Shown: positions 18,094 through 27,642, numbered from the stretch's first letter. The stretch is DNA of 64,000 nucleotides from an uncultured Kiloniellaceae bacterium (GCA_947500035.1 CANMQP010000016.1:62001-126000), one strand, 5' to 3'. Made by a program: numbers and translations. Notes: a model not told the origin generated them from the letters alone.

Positions 18094-18121
18094 CCTCCTG
18101 AAGCGATGTGACCTCCTGAAA
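18086..18121 (+). repeat. 18-bp tandem duplication at the permease stop
   Basis: CGATGTGACCTCCTGAAG (18086-18103) is followed by an almost identical copy (18104-18121, last base changed). The permease stop TGA (18091-18093) lies within the first copy. Confidence 0.9.
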
Positions 18122-18143
18122 TCCAGGCGCTGAGAGAAGACGC

Positions 18144-19004
18144 GTGCCCCGCATAATTCTTGCGACCTGTGCCAAGTATCCGCGGCTCTCTGCCTCGAAT
18201 TCGGCCTATGCTAACGCTTTGCGGTCGAAGGGCTGTGATGTGCAGACGCCGGCCTGGAACGAGGCTCCGATTGAGGCGTTCCTGGACAGTGATCTGATTC
18301 TCTTGAGGCAGACCTGGGACTACCAGGATGATCCCGGCGGCTTTGCCGCCTGGGTCGCACGGGTCTCGAGCTTGAAGGGCAATATCGAAAACCCACCCGA
18401 AATGGTCATCTGGAACAATGACAAGCGCACCCTGAACGAGGTGACGCAGTCGGGGGTTCCGGTGCCGCCGACCTGCGGGCTCATGCCTGAGGCACCTGCG
18501 GAGATGTTTTCACGACTGAATTCGGAAAAAATCGTTTTGAAACCTGCTTTCGGCGGCAGCGGTACGGGTGTGCGGCTTTGCAGCGAGGCGGATTTCGAAG
18601 GCCAGCTTTGTGACGCGCGAAGTGAAGCGCCCGGCTGGCCGTTTCTCGCGCAGGCGTTCCTGCCGGAAATAGCGGCGGGAGAGTGGAAGATTACCTGCAT
18701 CGGCGGACGTGTGGCATTCGCGGTGCATGCCAAGCCAAAGCCGGGCGAGTTCCGGATTAACAGTCGCTTTGATCCGACAATCAGGGTTCTTCAGCCGCCA
18801 CCCGGTGCCGCCAGGGCAGCTGAAGACATTATGGCCTGGATTCGCCGGCCTTTGATCTGCTGCCGCATCGACGGTGTCATGCGCGGAGAAGATTTCATCT
18901 GCACGGAGTTGGAGTTGACCGACCCCGACCTGCATTTGGATTTGTTCGACGCCGGCGCGGGGCTGCTTGCTCAAGCAACCTTGGACCATCTTGCTTCGGG
19001 CTAG
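18144..19004 (+). CDS. ATP-grasp domain protein
   Basis: 286 residues starting at GTG with GAGAGAAG upstream. The middle and C-terminal parts form an ATP-grasp fold: lysine-containing strand KIVLKPAFGGSGTGV at about 131-145, and the metal-binding end CTELELTDPDLHLDL near 252-266. ATP-grasp enzymes ligate a carboxylate to an amine, thiol or hydroxyl through acyl phosphate. The N-terminus (ILATCAKYPRL) fits a group of uncharacterised glutathione-synthetase-like ligases. Substrate unknown. Confidence 0.82.
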   Translation: MPRIILATCAKYPRLSASNSAYANALRSKGCDVQTPAWNEAPIEAFLDSDLILLRQTWDYQDDPGGFAAWVARVSSLKGNIENPPEMVIWNNDKRTLNEVTQSGVPVPPTCGLMPEAPAEMFSRLNSEKIVLKPAFGGSGTGVRLCSEADFEGQLCDARSEAPGWPFLAQAFLPEIAAGEWKITCIGGRVAFAVHAKPKPGEFRINSRFDPTIRVLQPPPGAARAAEDIMAWIRRPLICCRIDGVMRGEDFICTELELTDPDLHLDLFDAGAGLLAQATLDHLASG

Positions 19005-19639
19005 GTCAGATCAAGATTAGATAGAACCGCCGAAGGCAACCTATCTCACCTATAAATCCGGTCTAGCGCGCGTAGAGGTTCACGATCTCAAGCGACAACA
19101 CGACGAGATAGCCAACGATCGCCAGCCAGCAGAAGCTGCGGGCGATCACCGCGACACGATCACAGGCCGTCGCTCTCGCTCTGGCCGGCTGGGGGGTGGC
19201 CGCCAAGGAAACCCGCCGTGTCTGCGATGATCGCCGTTCGTGGAAGACACCCGATTGGCTGCCTCCATGTCTTGATTTGCCGCCTCGTGCTGGATTTTTG
19301 CGGCGCGCAGGCTCAGGGCTGCGGTGTGACGGCGCCGGAAGCGCAGTCCTGCCGGATGTCACGTCCGTCACCGGGAAAAGGGCGGGTGCTAAAGAGTTTC
19401 CCGACATCTTGCTGATCCTTTGATGAGACTTTGAACCCTGCGCTTGGTGCGTGCCGCGTTCAATCGGACAAACATGCTCGAAAGCACATCCGAGGCAGCG
19501 TTTGCGGAGCAGAACGCGTTCGGAAGGGCCGTAGAACGCAATCCAACGAGACATGCACGAGCTCGTCTCATCAGAAGATAGCATTAAAAAAATGAATAGG
19601 AATTGGCAAATTTGGTAGAGCTGCTATACAATATTTTGC
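19005..19639. other. Long interval without a convincing gene
   Basis: 635 bases between the ATP-grasp and LysR genes. It begins with a degenerate repeat (19012-19043: AGATTAGATAGAACCGCC then GAAGGCAACCTATC) resembling 16561-16592. A minus-strand frame of 173 codons (19063-19584) ends in one hydrophobic helix (FCWLAIVGYLVVLSLEIVNL) but is otherwise low-complexity and basic, with no good start site; a small membrane protein remains possible. The right end holds the LysR promoter. Confidence 0.45.
19603..19630 (+). promoter_or_regulatory. Predicted promoter of the LysR gene (leaderless)
   Basis: TTGGCA (19603-19608), 16-base spacer, TATACA (19625-19630). The start codon at 19640 is 9 bases after the -10, so the mRNA would have a leader of at most a few bases. 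No ribosome binding site is present. Confidence 0.5.
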
Positions 19640-20560
19640 ATGCTTGAATGGGATGGACTTCGGGATTTCGCTGTGGTCGCAGAGGCGGGCAGTCTCTCCG
19701 CGGGCGCCAAACGCCTACAGGTCAGCCAGCCCACCATCTCCCGGCGGATCGGTGCTCTTGAAGCTCATCTGAAAGCCCGGCTCTTCAATCGGGTGCCGCG
19801 CGGTTTGGAATTGACCGAGGCGGGTGAGGATCTGCTGCAGCGGGTGCAGCGCATGGAGCTGGAAGCGCTGGCGATCGAGCGCTTCACTCTCGGCGCCGAT
19901 GCCGCGCCTGAAGGTGCGGTGCGAGTCTCCGTGATCGAGCTCTTCGCGGAGTGGCTGGCGGAGGAGTTCGCGGCTTTCTCCCGAAACTATCCCAAGATCC
20001 GCGTTGAACTCATCGTCGATAATGCCTCGGCCAATCTGGTGCGCCGCGAAGCGGACATCGCCGTGCGGATGTTTCGGCCCGACCAGCCGGACCTGGTGGC
20101 GCGGAAGGTGGGCGAGCACGGGCTGGGGTTCTTCGCGTCACCCGAATACCTCGCAAAGCATGGCACGCCCACGCGCTTCCGGGATCTCCGCGAACACGAC
20201 ATCGTCGGCTTCGATGAAGCGGCGATCGTCTCGGGAACGGCGAAGGCCATGGAGCGCCTTGCGCCGCGTGAACGCTATGTTTTCCGCTCCAACGGCCTGA
20301 TGGTACATGTCGCGGCTATGAAGGCCGGTCTGGGAGTTGGTGGAACCTCGGCTTTTCTGGCCGAGCGGGAAGGCGGCCTTGTCCGGGTCCTGGAGGACAA
20401 GGCTAATATCATGCAGGAAATCTGGCTGGTGACCCACGAGGATCTGCGCCGTTCCGCGCGCATTCGCGCCACGATGGATTTCCTCGCGGCGGTCTTTGAG
20501 AAAAACGGCCCCGCCCTGGCCGGAGAATCGGGTGCGCGCTGCGGACCTTCGTGCGAGTGA
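19640..20560 (+). CDS. LysR-family transcriptional regulator
   Basis: 306 residues. N-terminal winged helix-turn-helix with GSLSAGAKRLQVSQPTISRR at about 17-36 and a LysR-type effector domain from about residue 90. The gene lies 197 bases upstream of the tctC gene in the same direction and may regulate that transporter, although LysR regulators are more often divergent from targets. The sequence around its start suggests leaderless translation. Inducer is unknown. Confidence 0.92.
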   Translation: MLEWDGLRDFAVVAEAGSLSAGAKRLQVSQPTISRRIGALEAHLKARLFNRVPRGLELTEAGEDLLQRVQRMELEALAIERFTLGADAAPEGAVRVSVIELFAEWLAEEFAAFSRNYPKIRVELIVDNASANLVRREADIAVRMFRPDQPDLVARKVGEHGLGFFASPEYLAKHGTPTRFRDLREHDIVGFDEAAIVSGTAKAMERLAPRERYVFRSNGLMVHVAAMKAGLGVGGTSAFLAEREGGLVRVLEDKANIMQEIWLVTHEDLRRSARIRATMDFLAAVFEKNGPALAGESGARCGPSCE

Positions 20561-20756
20561 AGCGCTCGTGCTTCACATCAGTATATATGAAATCGCTTTA
20601 TCTCTGAGCGTTCGGGACGGCACGGCGCTGTTCAACTCGGATGCCGACCGAAAGTAGAGACCTAAAAGATCTAACGTTGCGGGTAAAAAAGCGATTACAC
20701 TTGATCAAATCGAATAAGAAAAACAAACACCAAGTGCTTAATTGAGGGAGGAAAGA

Positions 20757-21737
20757 ATGCTGAAACGACTGATCTTTGGCCGTGTGGCCGGAATGCTTCT
20801 GGGTGGATTTGCGCTGCTTGCCGCGGGTGCCGCCCAGGCGGAATGGCCAGAACGCCCGATCACCTTGATCGTGCCATGGGGCGCGGGTGGCGGGACTGAT
20901 GCGACCGGCCGTATGATCGGCAGCCTGCTGGAAAAGGAATTGGGACAGCCGGTCAACGTGGTCAACCGGACCGGCGGCAGTGGGGTCGTGGGGCATTCGG
21001 CCATCGCGAACGCTAAGCCTGACGGCTATACCCTGGGCGTCATCACCGTGGAAGTCGGCATGATGCACTGGGCCGGCCTGACCGACCTCGATCACATGTC
21101 CTATACGCCGATTGCGCTCTACAACGCCGATCCGGCGGGGCTGCAGGTGCGGGCTGATTCGCCCTATCAGTCGGCTGCCGATGTCATCGATGCGATCAAG
21201 GCGAACCCCGGCAAGTTCAAGGGCTCGGGCACGGGGCAGGGTGGCATCTGGCATCTTGCGCTTGCCGGTATGCTGAACGATGCCGGCATCGATCCGGCGG
21301 CGGTGCCCTGGGTGCCGTCCAAAGGGGCGGCGCCCGGCTTGCAGGAGCTGGCAGCCGGTGGCGTTGAATTCGTGACCTGCTCGGTGGTGGAAGCCGCCGC
21401 TCTGATTGACGCGGGCAAGGTGCGCTCCCTGGCGGTCATGGGCGACGCACGGTTGGGTGCCTTTCCCGACGTGCCGACTCTGAAAGAATCCGCCGGACTG
21501 GACTGGAAACTCGCCGCCTGGCGCGGACTGGCCGGACCCAAGGGGCTGCCGGAAGAGGTCACGGGTAAACTGGTGCCGGCCTTCGAGAAAGTCTGGAATT
21601 CGGCTGAGTTCCAGAAGTTCATGGAAGGCCGCGGCTTCGGCTTGGTCTGGAAACCGGAGGCGGAGTTCGCGACCTGGATGTCCGAGAGCGACGCCGGTCT
21701 CGGCTCGGTCATGAAGGCGGTCGGTCTGGCGAAGTAG
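20757..21737 (+). CDS. Tripartite tricarboxylate transporter substrate-binding protein (TctC family)
   Basis: 326 residues. Start at ATG 20757 has GGGAGGAAAGA directly upstream; an in-frame TTG 15 bases earlier is the Shine-Dalgarno region itself. A signal peptide (MLKRLIFGRVAG, cleaved near AAQA) precedes a Bug/TctC periplasmic domain beginning EWPERPITLIVPWGAGGGTD. TctC proteins bind carboxylates such as citrate for the TctAB membrane pair encoded next. The ligand cannot be read from sequence. Confidence 0.93.
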   Translation: MLKRLIFGRVAGMLLGGFALLAAGAAQAEWPERPITLIVPWGAGGGTDATGRMIGSLLEKELGQPVNVVNRTGGSGVVGHSAIANAKPDGYTLGVITVEVGMMHWAGLTDLDHMSYTPIALYNADPAGLQVRADSPYQSAADVIDAIKANPGKFKGSGTGQGGIWHLALAGMLNDAGIDPAAVPWVPSKGAAPGLQELAAGGVEFVTCSVVEAAALIDAGKVRSLAVMGDARLGAFPDVPTLKESAGLDWKLAAWRGLAGPKGLPEEVTGKLVPAFEKVWNSAEFQKFMEGRGFGLVWKPEAEFATWMSESDAGLGSVMKAVGLAK

Positions 21738-21771
21738 CCGCTGATTTTATCGATAAGACGCGACAGCAGAG

Positions 21772-21800
21772 GGAACCCGGCTGACTTTGAGCCGGGTTCC
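21772..21800 (+). terminator. Stem-loop between tctC and tctB
   Basis: Perfect 11-bp stem (GGAACCCGGCT / AGCCGGGTTCC) with a 7-base loop and no U tract. It probably stabilises the tctC message or partially attenuates, so that binding protein is made in excess over membrane subunits, as is common for such operons. Confidence 0.55.
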
Positions 21801-21823
21801 GAACTGATTGACGAGCTTCCTCT

Positions 21824-22297
21824 ATGCGCCTGAATGACGCCATTTTCGGCATTGTCCTGCTGATCTTTGCTTTTGCCGTCATTGTCTACAGCCAGAGCTT
21901 TCCGGCGACCTTCGGGCAGAGCTATGGGCCGGATCTTTTCCCGGTTCTAATTGCCAGCGGACTTGCGGTCTGTGGCTTGCTTTTGACGCTTAAGGGCTGG
22001 GCCGCGCGGCGCAAAACGCCCTGGTTTGAATCCGGCGACTGGGCGAAGGACTGGCACAAGCTCGTCACCTTTGCGCTGGTCCCCCTGGCGCTGATTTTCT
22101 ACATCCTCTTTTCCGAGTTTTTGGGCTTTTTGCCGACAGCGTCGCTCATCCTCTTCGTGCTGCTGCGCCGTTTCTCCGTCGGCCCCCTCGCCGCGCTCGG
22201 CATCGCCTGCGCCACCAGCCTGGTCATTCACACGATCTTTGCCCGTTTTCTCCTGGTTCCGCTGCCTTGGGGCCTGCTGCAGCCGATTGCCTGGTAG
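21824..22297 (+). CDS. Tripartite tricarboxylate transporter small membrane subunit (TctB family)
   Basis: 157 residues with four predicted membrane helices and typical TctB start features (LNDAIFGIVLLIFAFAVIVY and SFPATFGQSYGPDLFP). TctB pairs with TctA to form the secondary transporter fed by TctC. It follows the intergenic stem-loop and is 8 bases upstream of the likely tctA start. Confidence 0.9.
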   Translation: MRLNDAIFGIVLLIFAFAVIVYSQSFPATFGQSYGPDLFPVLIASGLAVCGLLLTLKGWAARRKTPWFESGDWAKDWHKLVTFALVPLALIFYILFSEFLGFLPTASLILFVLLRRFSVGPLAALGIACATSLVIHTIFARFLLVPLPWGLLQPIAW

Positions 22298-22305
22298 TCC
22301 CTGAT

Positions 22306-23802
22306 ATGGATGTCCTTCTCACCGCCATCGGTCTGGTTTTCACGCCTTACGTTCTGCTGGTGATGTTGGGTGCGGCGCTCTTCGGTCTCTTTGTCGGCTC
22401 GATCCCGGGTCTGACGGCGACCATGGCGACTGCGCTTCTGATCCCGATCACCTTTTTCATGGATCCGGTGCCCGCCATCGCGGCGATTGTGACCACCGTC
22501 GCCATGGCGATCTTCGCTGGTGACATCCCGGGCTGCCTATTGCGCATCCCCGGAACCCCGGCCTCTGCCGCCTACGCGGATGAAGCCCATGCCCTGACCG
22601 CGAAGGGACAGGCGGAGAGGGCCTTGGGCACGAGCCTGGTTTGCGCGGTAATCGGCGGCCTGCTCGGCACCCTGGTGCTGGCAACCACCGCGCCGCTGCT
22701 GGCAGAGTTTGCCATTCAGTTCAGTTCCTTCGAATACTTCTGGCTGGCCTGTCTCGGTTTGAGCTGCGCGGTGATGATCTCCACCGGATCTGTCCTGAAA
22801 GGCGCGGTTTCGCTGCTGATCGGGCTCTTTATCTCGACAATCGGGATTGACATCACCGCCGGTCATCCGCGCTTTACCTTCGGCTCGGTGGAAATGATGG
22901 GCGGGATCTCTTTCATCCCGGCCATGATCGGCATGTTCGCAGTCTCGGAGGTTCTGCGCTACGTGGCGTCCAGCCGCCAGAAGCCCCAGGTGCCCCAGCA
23001 ATCGATCGGGAATGTCTTCCGCGGTTTGGGACCGGTGCTGCGGCGTTACAAACTCAACCTTGTCCGCGGCGGTGCGATCGGGACGGCCATCGGCGTGCTG
23101 CCAGGAGCAGGAGCCGACATCGCCGCCTGGGTGGCCTATGCGGTTTCCAAGAGATTCAGCCGCGAGCCGGAGAAGTTCGGCAGCGGGCATGTCGAGGGCC
23201 TGGTCGACAGCGGCAGCGCCAACAACGCCGGACTGAGCGGCGCCTGGGTGCCGGCGCTGGTGTTCGGAATCCCCGGCGACTCCATTACCGCGATCGTCAT
23301 CGGGGTTCTCTACATGAAGGGAATGAACCCGGGGCCGACGGTTTTCCTCAATCAGCCGGAATTGATCTATGCCGTCTTCGTGGCTTTCTTCCTGGCCAAC
23401 CTGGCGCTTTTGCCGCTGGGCTTTCTGGCGATCAGGCTGGCGCGGCAGGTCCTGCGCATGCCACAGCGGATCCTGATGCCGATCATCCTGATGTTCTGCA
23501 TTGTCGGTGCCTTCGCCATCAACAATACGGTCTTCGGCATCTCGATCATGCTGGTTCTGGGGCTGCTGGCCTACATTATGGAGGAAAACGGCTTTCCGAT
23601 TGCGCCGACCATCCTGGGCATCGTGTTGGGGACCATGCTGGAGGACAACTTTATGTCTTCCATGATCAAGGCAGACGGCGATCTTCTGGGTTTCTTCTCG
23701 CGCCCGATCGCGTTGTCCCTTGGAATCGTAACACTTTCTATCTGGTTTCTGCCGCCCGTGATCCGTGCCCTGCGCAAGCGGTCGCAGCGGTTTTCGCAAT
23801 AG
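22306..23802 (+). CDS. Tripartite tricarboxylate transporter large membrane subunit (TctA family)
   Basis: 498 residues from ATG 22306, giving the family N-terminus MDVLLTAIGLVFTPYVLLVM; an in-frame start 39 bases upstream would overlap tctB and lacks support. About 10-12 membrane helices. Signature motifs GSIPGLTATMATALLIPITF (first repeat) and GVLPGAGADIAAWVAY (second repeat) are present, with GIPGDSITAI later. Forms the permease with TctB. Confidence 0.94.
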   Translation: MDVLLTAIGLVFTPYVLLVMLGAALFGLFVGSIPGLTATMATALLIPITFFMDPVPAIAAIVTTVAMAIFAGDIPGCLLRIPGTPASAAYADEAHALTAKGQAERALGTSLVCAVIGGLLGTLVLATTAPLLAEFAIQFSSFEYFWLACLGLSCAVMISTGSVLKGAVSLLIGLFISTIGIDITAGHPRFTFGSVEMMGGISFIPAMIGMFAVSEVLRYVASSRQKPQVPQQSIGNVFRGLGPVLRRYKLNLVRGGAIGTAIGVLPGAGADIAAWVAYAVSKRFSREPEKFGSGHVEGLVDSGSANNAGLSGAWVPALVFGIPGDSITAIVIGVLYMKGMNPGPTVFLNQPELIYAVFVAFFLANLALLPLGFLAIRLARQVLRMPQRILMPIILMFCIVGAFAINNTVFGISIMLVLGLLAYIMEENGFPIAPTILGIVLGTMLEDNFMSSMIKADGDLLGFFSRPIALSLGIVTLSIWFLPPVIRALRKRSQRFSQ

Positions 23803-23924
23803 CTGATGTTTCGAGAAGGCGCGTTGCTCAGCAGACAGAATTTTCGGATTCGAAAAACATCACCGATGTGTATATCTTTACTGCCACTATTTTACAGACC
23901 ATTCATAGATGAAAATCGGTCCAT

Positions 23925-24695
23925 ATGTTGAACCTGAGCCAACGTCAGCAACGCATTCTGGAAGTGGTCCGAAAGGAGGGCTTCGTCGCGATCGAATCTC
24001 TGGCGCAGCTCTTTGACGTGACGGCGCAGACCATCCGCAGCGACGTCAATCAGCTCAGCGAGATGTCGCTGCTGCGGCGTTATCACGGCGGGGTCGGTCT
24101 GTCGTCCTCGGTCGAGAACGAATCCTACGACAGCCGGCAGATCAAGAGCCTGAACGAGAAACGGCGGATCGCGGCGGCGCTGGTCAAGCACATCCCCGCG
24201 CAGGCGTCGCTCTTTATCAACATCGGCACGACGACCGAGGAAATCGCCAAAGCGCTGCTCAATCACCGTGATCTGCGGATCATCACCAACAACCTCAACG
24301 TCGCGCGGATTCTGGCGGCTAACCCCAGTTTCGAGGTGATCATCGCGGGCGGTGTGGTGCGCAGCCGGGATCAGGGGATCACCGGCGAGGCGACGATCGA
24401 CTTCATCAATCAGTTCAAGGTCGACTTTGGGATCATCGGAATTTCGGGCATCGACAACGACGGAACGATGCTCGACTTCGATTACCGCGAAGTACGGGTG
24501 GCCAAGGCCATTATACAGAATTCCCGCGCGGTCTTCATGGCGGCGGACACCACAAAGTTCGGCCGCAATGCCATGGTCCGCCTCGGCCATGTCTCGCAGA
24601 TCGACGCCCTCTTCACCGACCGGCGCCCAGACAAGGAAATGTGTGCGATCCTGAAGGAAGCGGATGTGACTCTGCACATTGCCGACTCCGTTTAA
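23925..24695 (+). CDS. glpR: DeoR-family repressor, GlpR-like
   Basis: 256 residues. N-terminal DeoR helix-turn-helix (LSQRQQRILEVVRKEGFVAI, then LFDVTAQTIRSDVNQLSEM) and a C-terminal sugar-phosphate-sensing domain with NIGTTTEEIAKAL and the Asp/Lys region FMAADTTKFGRNAM. Adjacency to glpD and the glycerol transporter indicates a glycerol-3-phosphate-responsive GlpR. It reads in the same direction as glpD, 185 bases upstream. Confidence 0.92.
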   Translation: MLNLSQRQQRILEVVRKEGFVAIESLAQLFDVTAQTIRSDVNQLSEMSLLRRYHGGVGLSSSVENESYDSRQIKSLNEKRRIAAALVKHIPAQASLFINIGTTTEEIAKALLNHRDLRIITNNLNVARILAANPSFEVIIAGGVVRSRDQGITGEATIDFINQFKVDFGIIGISGIDNDGTMLDFDYREVRVAKAIIQNSRAVFMAADTTKFGRNAMVRLGHVSQIDALFTDRRPDKEMCAILKEADVTLHIADSV

Positions 24696-24745
24696 ACCCG
24701 ATGGTGGGTGGTGCGCGTCGCAATCTTTGAAATCGTTTTCAATAA

Positions 24746-24796
24746 TTTTCGTTATTTTCGGTTTCATTGATAAAATTTTCGATTGTCAAAATTTCG
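24746..24796 (+). promoter_or_regulatory. Candidate GlpR operator region before glpD
   Basis: An AT-rich segment with repeated (T)TTTCG/GTTTC units: TTTTCG 24746-24751, TTTTCG 24755-24760, GTTTC 24761-24765, TTTTCG 24776-24781 and ATTTCG 24791-24796. DeoR regulators often bind short repeated TTTCG/CGAAA elements. The assignment is inference from position and repetition. Confidence 0.45.
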
Positions 24797-24880
24797 TCAT
24801 CCGCGTAGGTTAACGCCAAGCAAGTTTCAAGCAGCCGATCTGAACGGCGCGAAAACATAGCTCATGGGGAGAAACGGCCA

Positions 24881-26416
24881 GTGGCGCAAGATAAGCCACT
24901 CGATATCGTCGTTATCGGCGGTGGGGTGAACGGGACCGGGATCGCACGCGATGCCGCGGGCCGGGGCCTGTCGGTTTTGCTTTGTGAAAAGAGCGACCTG
25001 GGCAGCGGCACCTCTTCAGCCAGCACCAAGCTGATCCACGGCGGCTTGCGTTATCTCGAACAGTATGAATTCCGGCTGGTGCGCGAATCCCTGATGGAGC
25101 GCGAGGTTCTGCTGCGCGCGGCACCGCACATTATCTGGCCCATGCGCTTTGTCCTGCCGCATAACAAATCCCTGCGTCCTGCCTGGATGATCCGGCTCGG
25201 GCTCTTCCTTTACGATCATCTCGGCGGCCGCAAGCTGCTGCCTGGTTCCGAGGGCGTGAAGCTGGCGGATCATCCCTCCGGCGGGCCGCTCAAGGATCAC
25301 ATGATCAAGGGCTTCGTCTACTCGGACTGCTGGGTTCAGGATGCGCGGCTGGTGGTGCTCAATGCGATCGACGCCCGCGAGCGCGGCGCCGAAGTCCTCA
25401 CCCGCACGGAATGCGTTTCGGCCCGCCGGGTGGACGAACTCTGGGAAATCGAACTGCGGGATCTGCTAAGTGGCCAGCTGCGCAAGGTCAGCGCACGGGC
25501 GCTGGTCAACGCCGCCGGTCCCTGGGTGGCTTCTGTGCTCGAACAGCGGGTCGGCTCCAACCGCGCGGCCGGACTGCGGATGATCAAAGGCAGCCACATC
25601 GTCGTGCCGGCCATGTTCGATCACGACTACTCTTACATCTTTCAGAATCCCGACGGCCGCATCGTCTTCGCCATCCCCTACGAGGAGGACTACACCCTGG
25701 TCGGCACGACCGATGTGGAGTACGAGGGCGACCCGGCGCAGGTGGCCTGTTCCGAGGACGAGATCAGCTACCTCTGTAATGCGGTCAACGAGTACTTCAA
25801 GTCTGAAATCGCGCCCAAGGACGTGGTCTGGACCTACTCCGGCGTCCGGCCGCTGTATGACGACGCCTCGCAGAACGCCTCGACCATCACCCGCGATTAC
25901 GTGCTCGATCTGGATGAGCAGGCGGGCCGGGCACCGATGCTGAGCGTCTTCGGCGGCAAGATCACGACCTTCCGAAAGCTGGCCGAGCATGCCATGGAAA
26001 AACTCTGTCCGCTGATCGCCTGCAGCGCGCCGGACTGGACCGCGACGGCCATGTTGCCCGGTGGCGATATCGGCACGCAGTACGGCGATGTCGATTTCGA
26101 TGCTTTCGTCGAGCGCTTCAAAAAACAGCATGCCTGGCTGCCGCAGGAGCTCGCCTGGCGCTACGCCCGCAATTACGGTGCGCGCGCGGCGATGATTCTC
26201 GGCGATGCCAAGGATCTCAGCGGTCTGGGACAGGAACTGGGCGACGGCATTTACGAAGCGGAACTGAGTTATCTGGTCGAGCAGGAGTGGCTGATCGAGG
26301 GTGCAGACCTGCTGTGGCGGCGCTCGAAACTGGGGCTGCATGTTTCCAAGGAAACCGCCGCGCGGATCGAAAGCTGGCTGGCACAGCATGCGCTTGCCGG
26401 CCGCCGGGCCGGGTGA
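24881..26416 (+). CDS. glpD: Aerobic glycerol-3-phosphate dehydrogenase
   Basis: 511 residues starting at GTG (GGGGAG about 9 bases upstream). GlpD oxidises glycerol-3-phosphate to dihydroxyacetone phosphate, passing electrons to quinone at the membrane. The FAD-binding motif IVVIGGGVNGTGIARDAAGR is at the N-terminus, followed by LIHGGLRYLEQYEF, and the conserved GGKITTFRKLAEHA region near residue 360. First structural gene of the glycerol locus. Confidence 0.96.
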   Translation: MAQDKPLDIVVIGGGVNGTGIARDAAGRGLSVLLCEKSDLGSGTSSASTKLIHGGLRYLEQYEFRLVRESLMEREVLLRAAPHIIWPMRFVLPHNKSLRPAWMIRLGLFLYDHLGGRKLLPGSEGVKLADHPSGGPLKDHMIKGFVYSDCWVQDARLVVLNAIDARERGAEVLTRTECVSARRVDELWEIELRDLLSGQLRKVSARALVNAAGPWVASVLEQRVGSNRAAGLRMIKGSHIVVPAMFDHDYSYIFQNPDGRIVFAIPYEEDYTLVGTTDVEYEGDPAQVACSEDEISYLCNAVNEYFKSEIAPKDVVWTYSGVRPLYDDASQNASTITRDYVLDLDEQAGRAPMLSVFGGKITTFRKLAEHAMEKLCPLIACSAPDWTATAMLPGGDIGTQYGDVDFDAFVERFKKQHAWLPQELAWRYARNYGARAAMILGDAKDLSGLGQELGDGIYEAELSYLVEQEWLIEGADLLWRRSKLGLHVSKETAARIESWLAQHALAGRRAG

Positions 26417-26523
26417 CTTGTTTTTGAAGCCAGGTCATTTGGGTTTGAAAGACGACCGATTGGGGGCCATTGCCTGGCATGAAGAGGGCCATGGCGGTGG
26501 ATTAGAAGAGGAACTCGTTTGGT

Positions 26524-27642
26524 ATGCTTGAGCTGATGAACGTCAGTAAACGGGTCGGAAACCAGGATCACATCCGGGATGTGAGCTTGCGTTTCGATAA
26601 GGGCTCGCTCAACGTTTTGCTCGGGCCGACCCTGTCCGGGAAAACCTCGCTGATGCGCCTGATGGCCGGTCTGGACAAACCGACCTCCGGCGATATCCAC
26701 TTTAACGGCGAGAGCGTCGTGGGCATGCCGGTCCAGAAGCGCAATGTCGCCATGGTCTATCAGCAGTTCATCAATTATCCGGCGATGTCGGTCTACGAAA
26801 ACATCGCTTCGCCCATGCGCGTGGCCGGTGTCGACGGGGAAACCATCGACCGCAAGGTGCGTGAGGCGGCCGCTCTGATGAAACTCTCGGAGTTTCTCGA
26901 CCGCACGCCGCTCAACCTTTCGGGCGGGCAACAGCAGCGCACGGCGCTGGCGCGCGCGCTGGTCAAGGGCGCCGATCTGGTTCTGCTGGATGAACCCCTA
27001 GCCAATCTGGACTACAAGCTGCGCGAAGAGCTGCGCGTGGAGCTGCCGAAAATCTTCGCCGAGACCGGCGCGGTCTTCGTCTACGCCACCACGGAACCCC
27101 ACGAGGCATTGCTGCTGGGCGGCAAGACCGCGGCGCTGTCCGAGGGGCGGGTCTCGCAATTCGGATCGACCATCGATGTCTATAACCGGCCTGCGGATCT
27201 GATCACCGCGCAGACCTTCTCCGACCCTCCCATGAACATCGTACCCATGACCAAGTCCGGCGCTGCCTTTGCTTTCGGCGGCGTTTCGGTTGCGGTGTCG
27301 GGTGAACTCGCGGGCCTTGCGGACGGGGCCTATAAGGTGGCCATCCGCCCGCATCATCTGATGCTGCACGCGCCCAGCGGAGAAACGCTGGCGCAGGAGA
27401 CCAGGGTTTCAACGACGGAGATCACAGGGTCCGAAAGCTTCATTCATGTCGAGACGGAGGGATTGCGCTGGGTGGCGCTGACTCACGGCGTGCACCGCGT
27501 CGAAGTCGGCGACAAGGTTCCGGTCTATCTGGATCCGCGCAGCTTCTTTGTTTTCGATCAACAGGACCGGCTGGTCGCGGCACCGTCACAGGACGGATTG
27601 CCGCACGAGGATCTGGCCAGCGCAAGCGCGGGGCACGGGTGA
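26524..27642 (+). CDS. glpS: Glycerol ABC transporter ATP-binding protein GlpS
   Basis: 372 residues. Walker A GPTLSGKTS (34-42), intact signature LSGGQQQR (132-139), Walker B LVLLDEP, D-loop LANLD. The switch histidine of the H-loop is replaced: VYATTEPHEA has Thr190 where GlpT has His199 (YVTHDQTEA). A C-terminal TOBE/MalK-like domain follows (about 240-372). It pairs with GlpT to energise glycerol uptake through GlpPQ. The loss of the histidine in this subunit complements the signature loss in GlpT. Confidence 0.93.
   Translation: MLELMNVSKRVGNQDHIRDVSLRFDKGSLNVLLGPTLSGKTSLMRLMAGLDKPTSGDIHFNGESVVGMPVQKRNVAMVYQQFINYPAMSVYENIASPMRVAGVDGETIDRKVREAAALMKLSEFLDRTPLNLSGGQQQRTALARALVKGADLVLLDEPLANLDYKLREELRVELPKIFAETGAVFVYATTEPHEALLLGGKTAALSEGRVSQFGSTIDVYNRPADLITAQTFSDPPMNIVPMTKSGAAFAFGGVSVAVSGELAGLADGAYKVAIRPHHLMLHAPSGETLAQETRVSTTEITGSESFIHVETEGLRWVALTHGVHRVEVGDKVPVYLDPRSFFVFDQQDRLVAAPSQDGLPHEDLASASAGHG

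Noticed and set aside
19063-19584. 173-codon minus-strand frame as a gene
   Set aside because: Only its last ~25 residues look like a membrane helix; the rest is basic low-complexity sequence without a good start, so it was kept only as a note in the interval entry.
20557-20576. Hairpin GTGAAGC / GCTTCAC after the first LysR gene
   Set aside because: Stem of 7 bp overlapping the stop and no U tract, too weak to call a terminator.
22537-23799. 420-codon minus-strand frame opposite tctA
   Set aside because: Composition is that of an antisense shadow; TctA membrane helices and motifs are on the plus strand.
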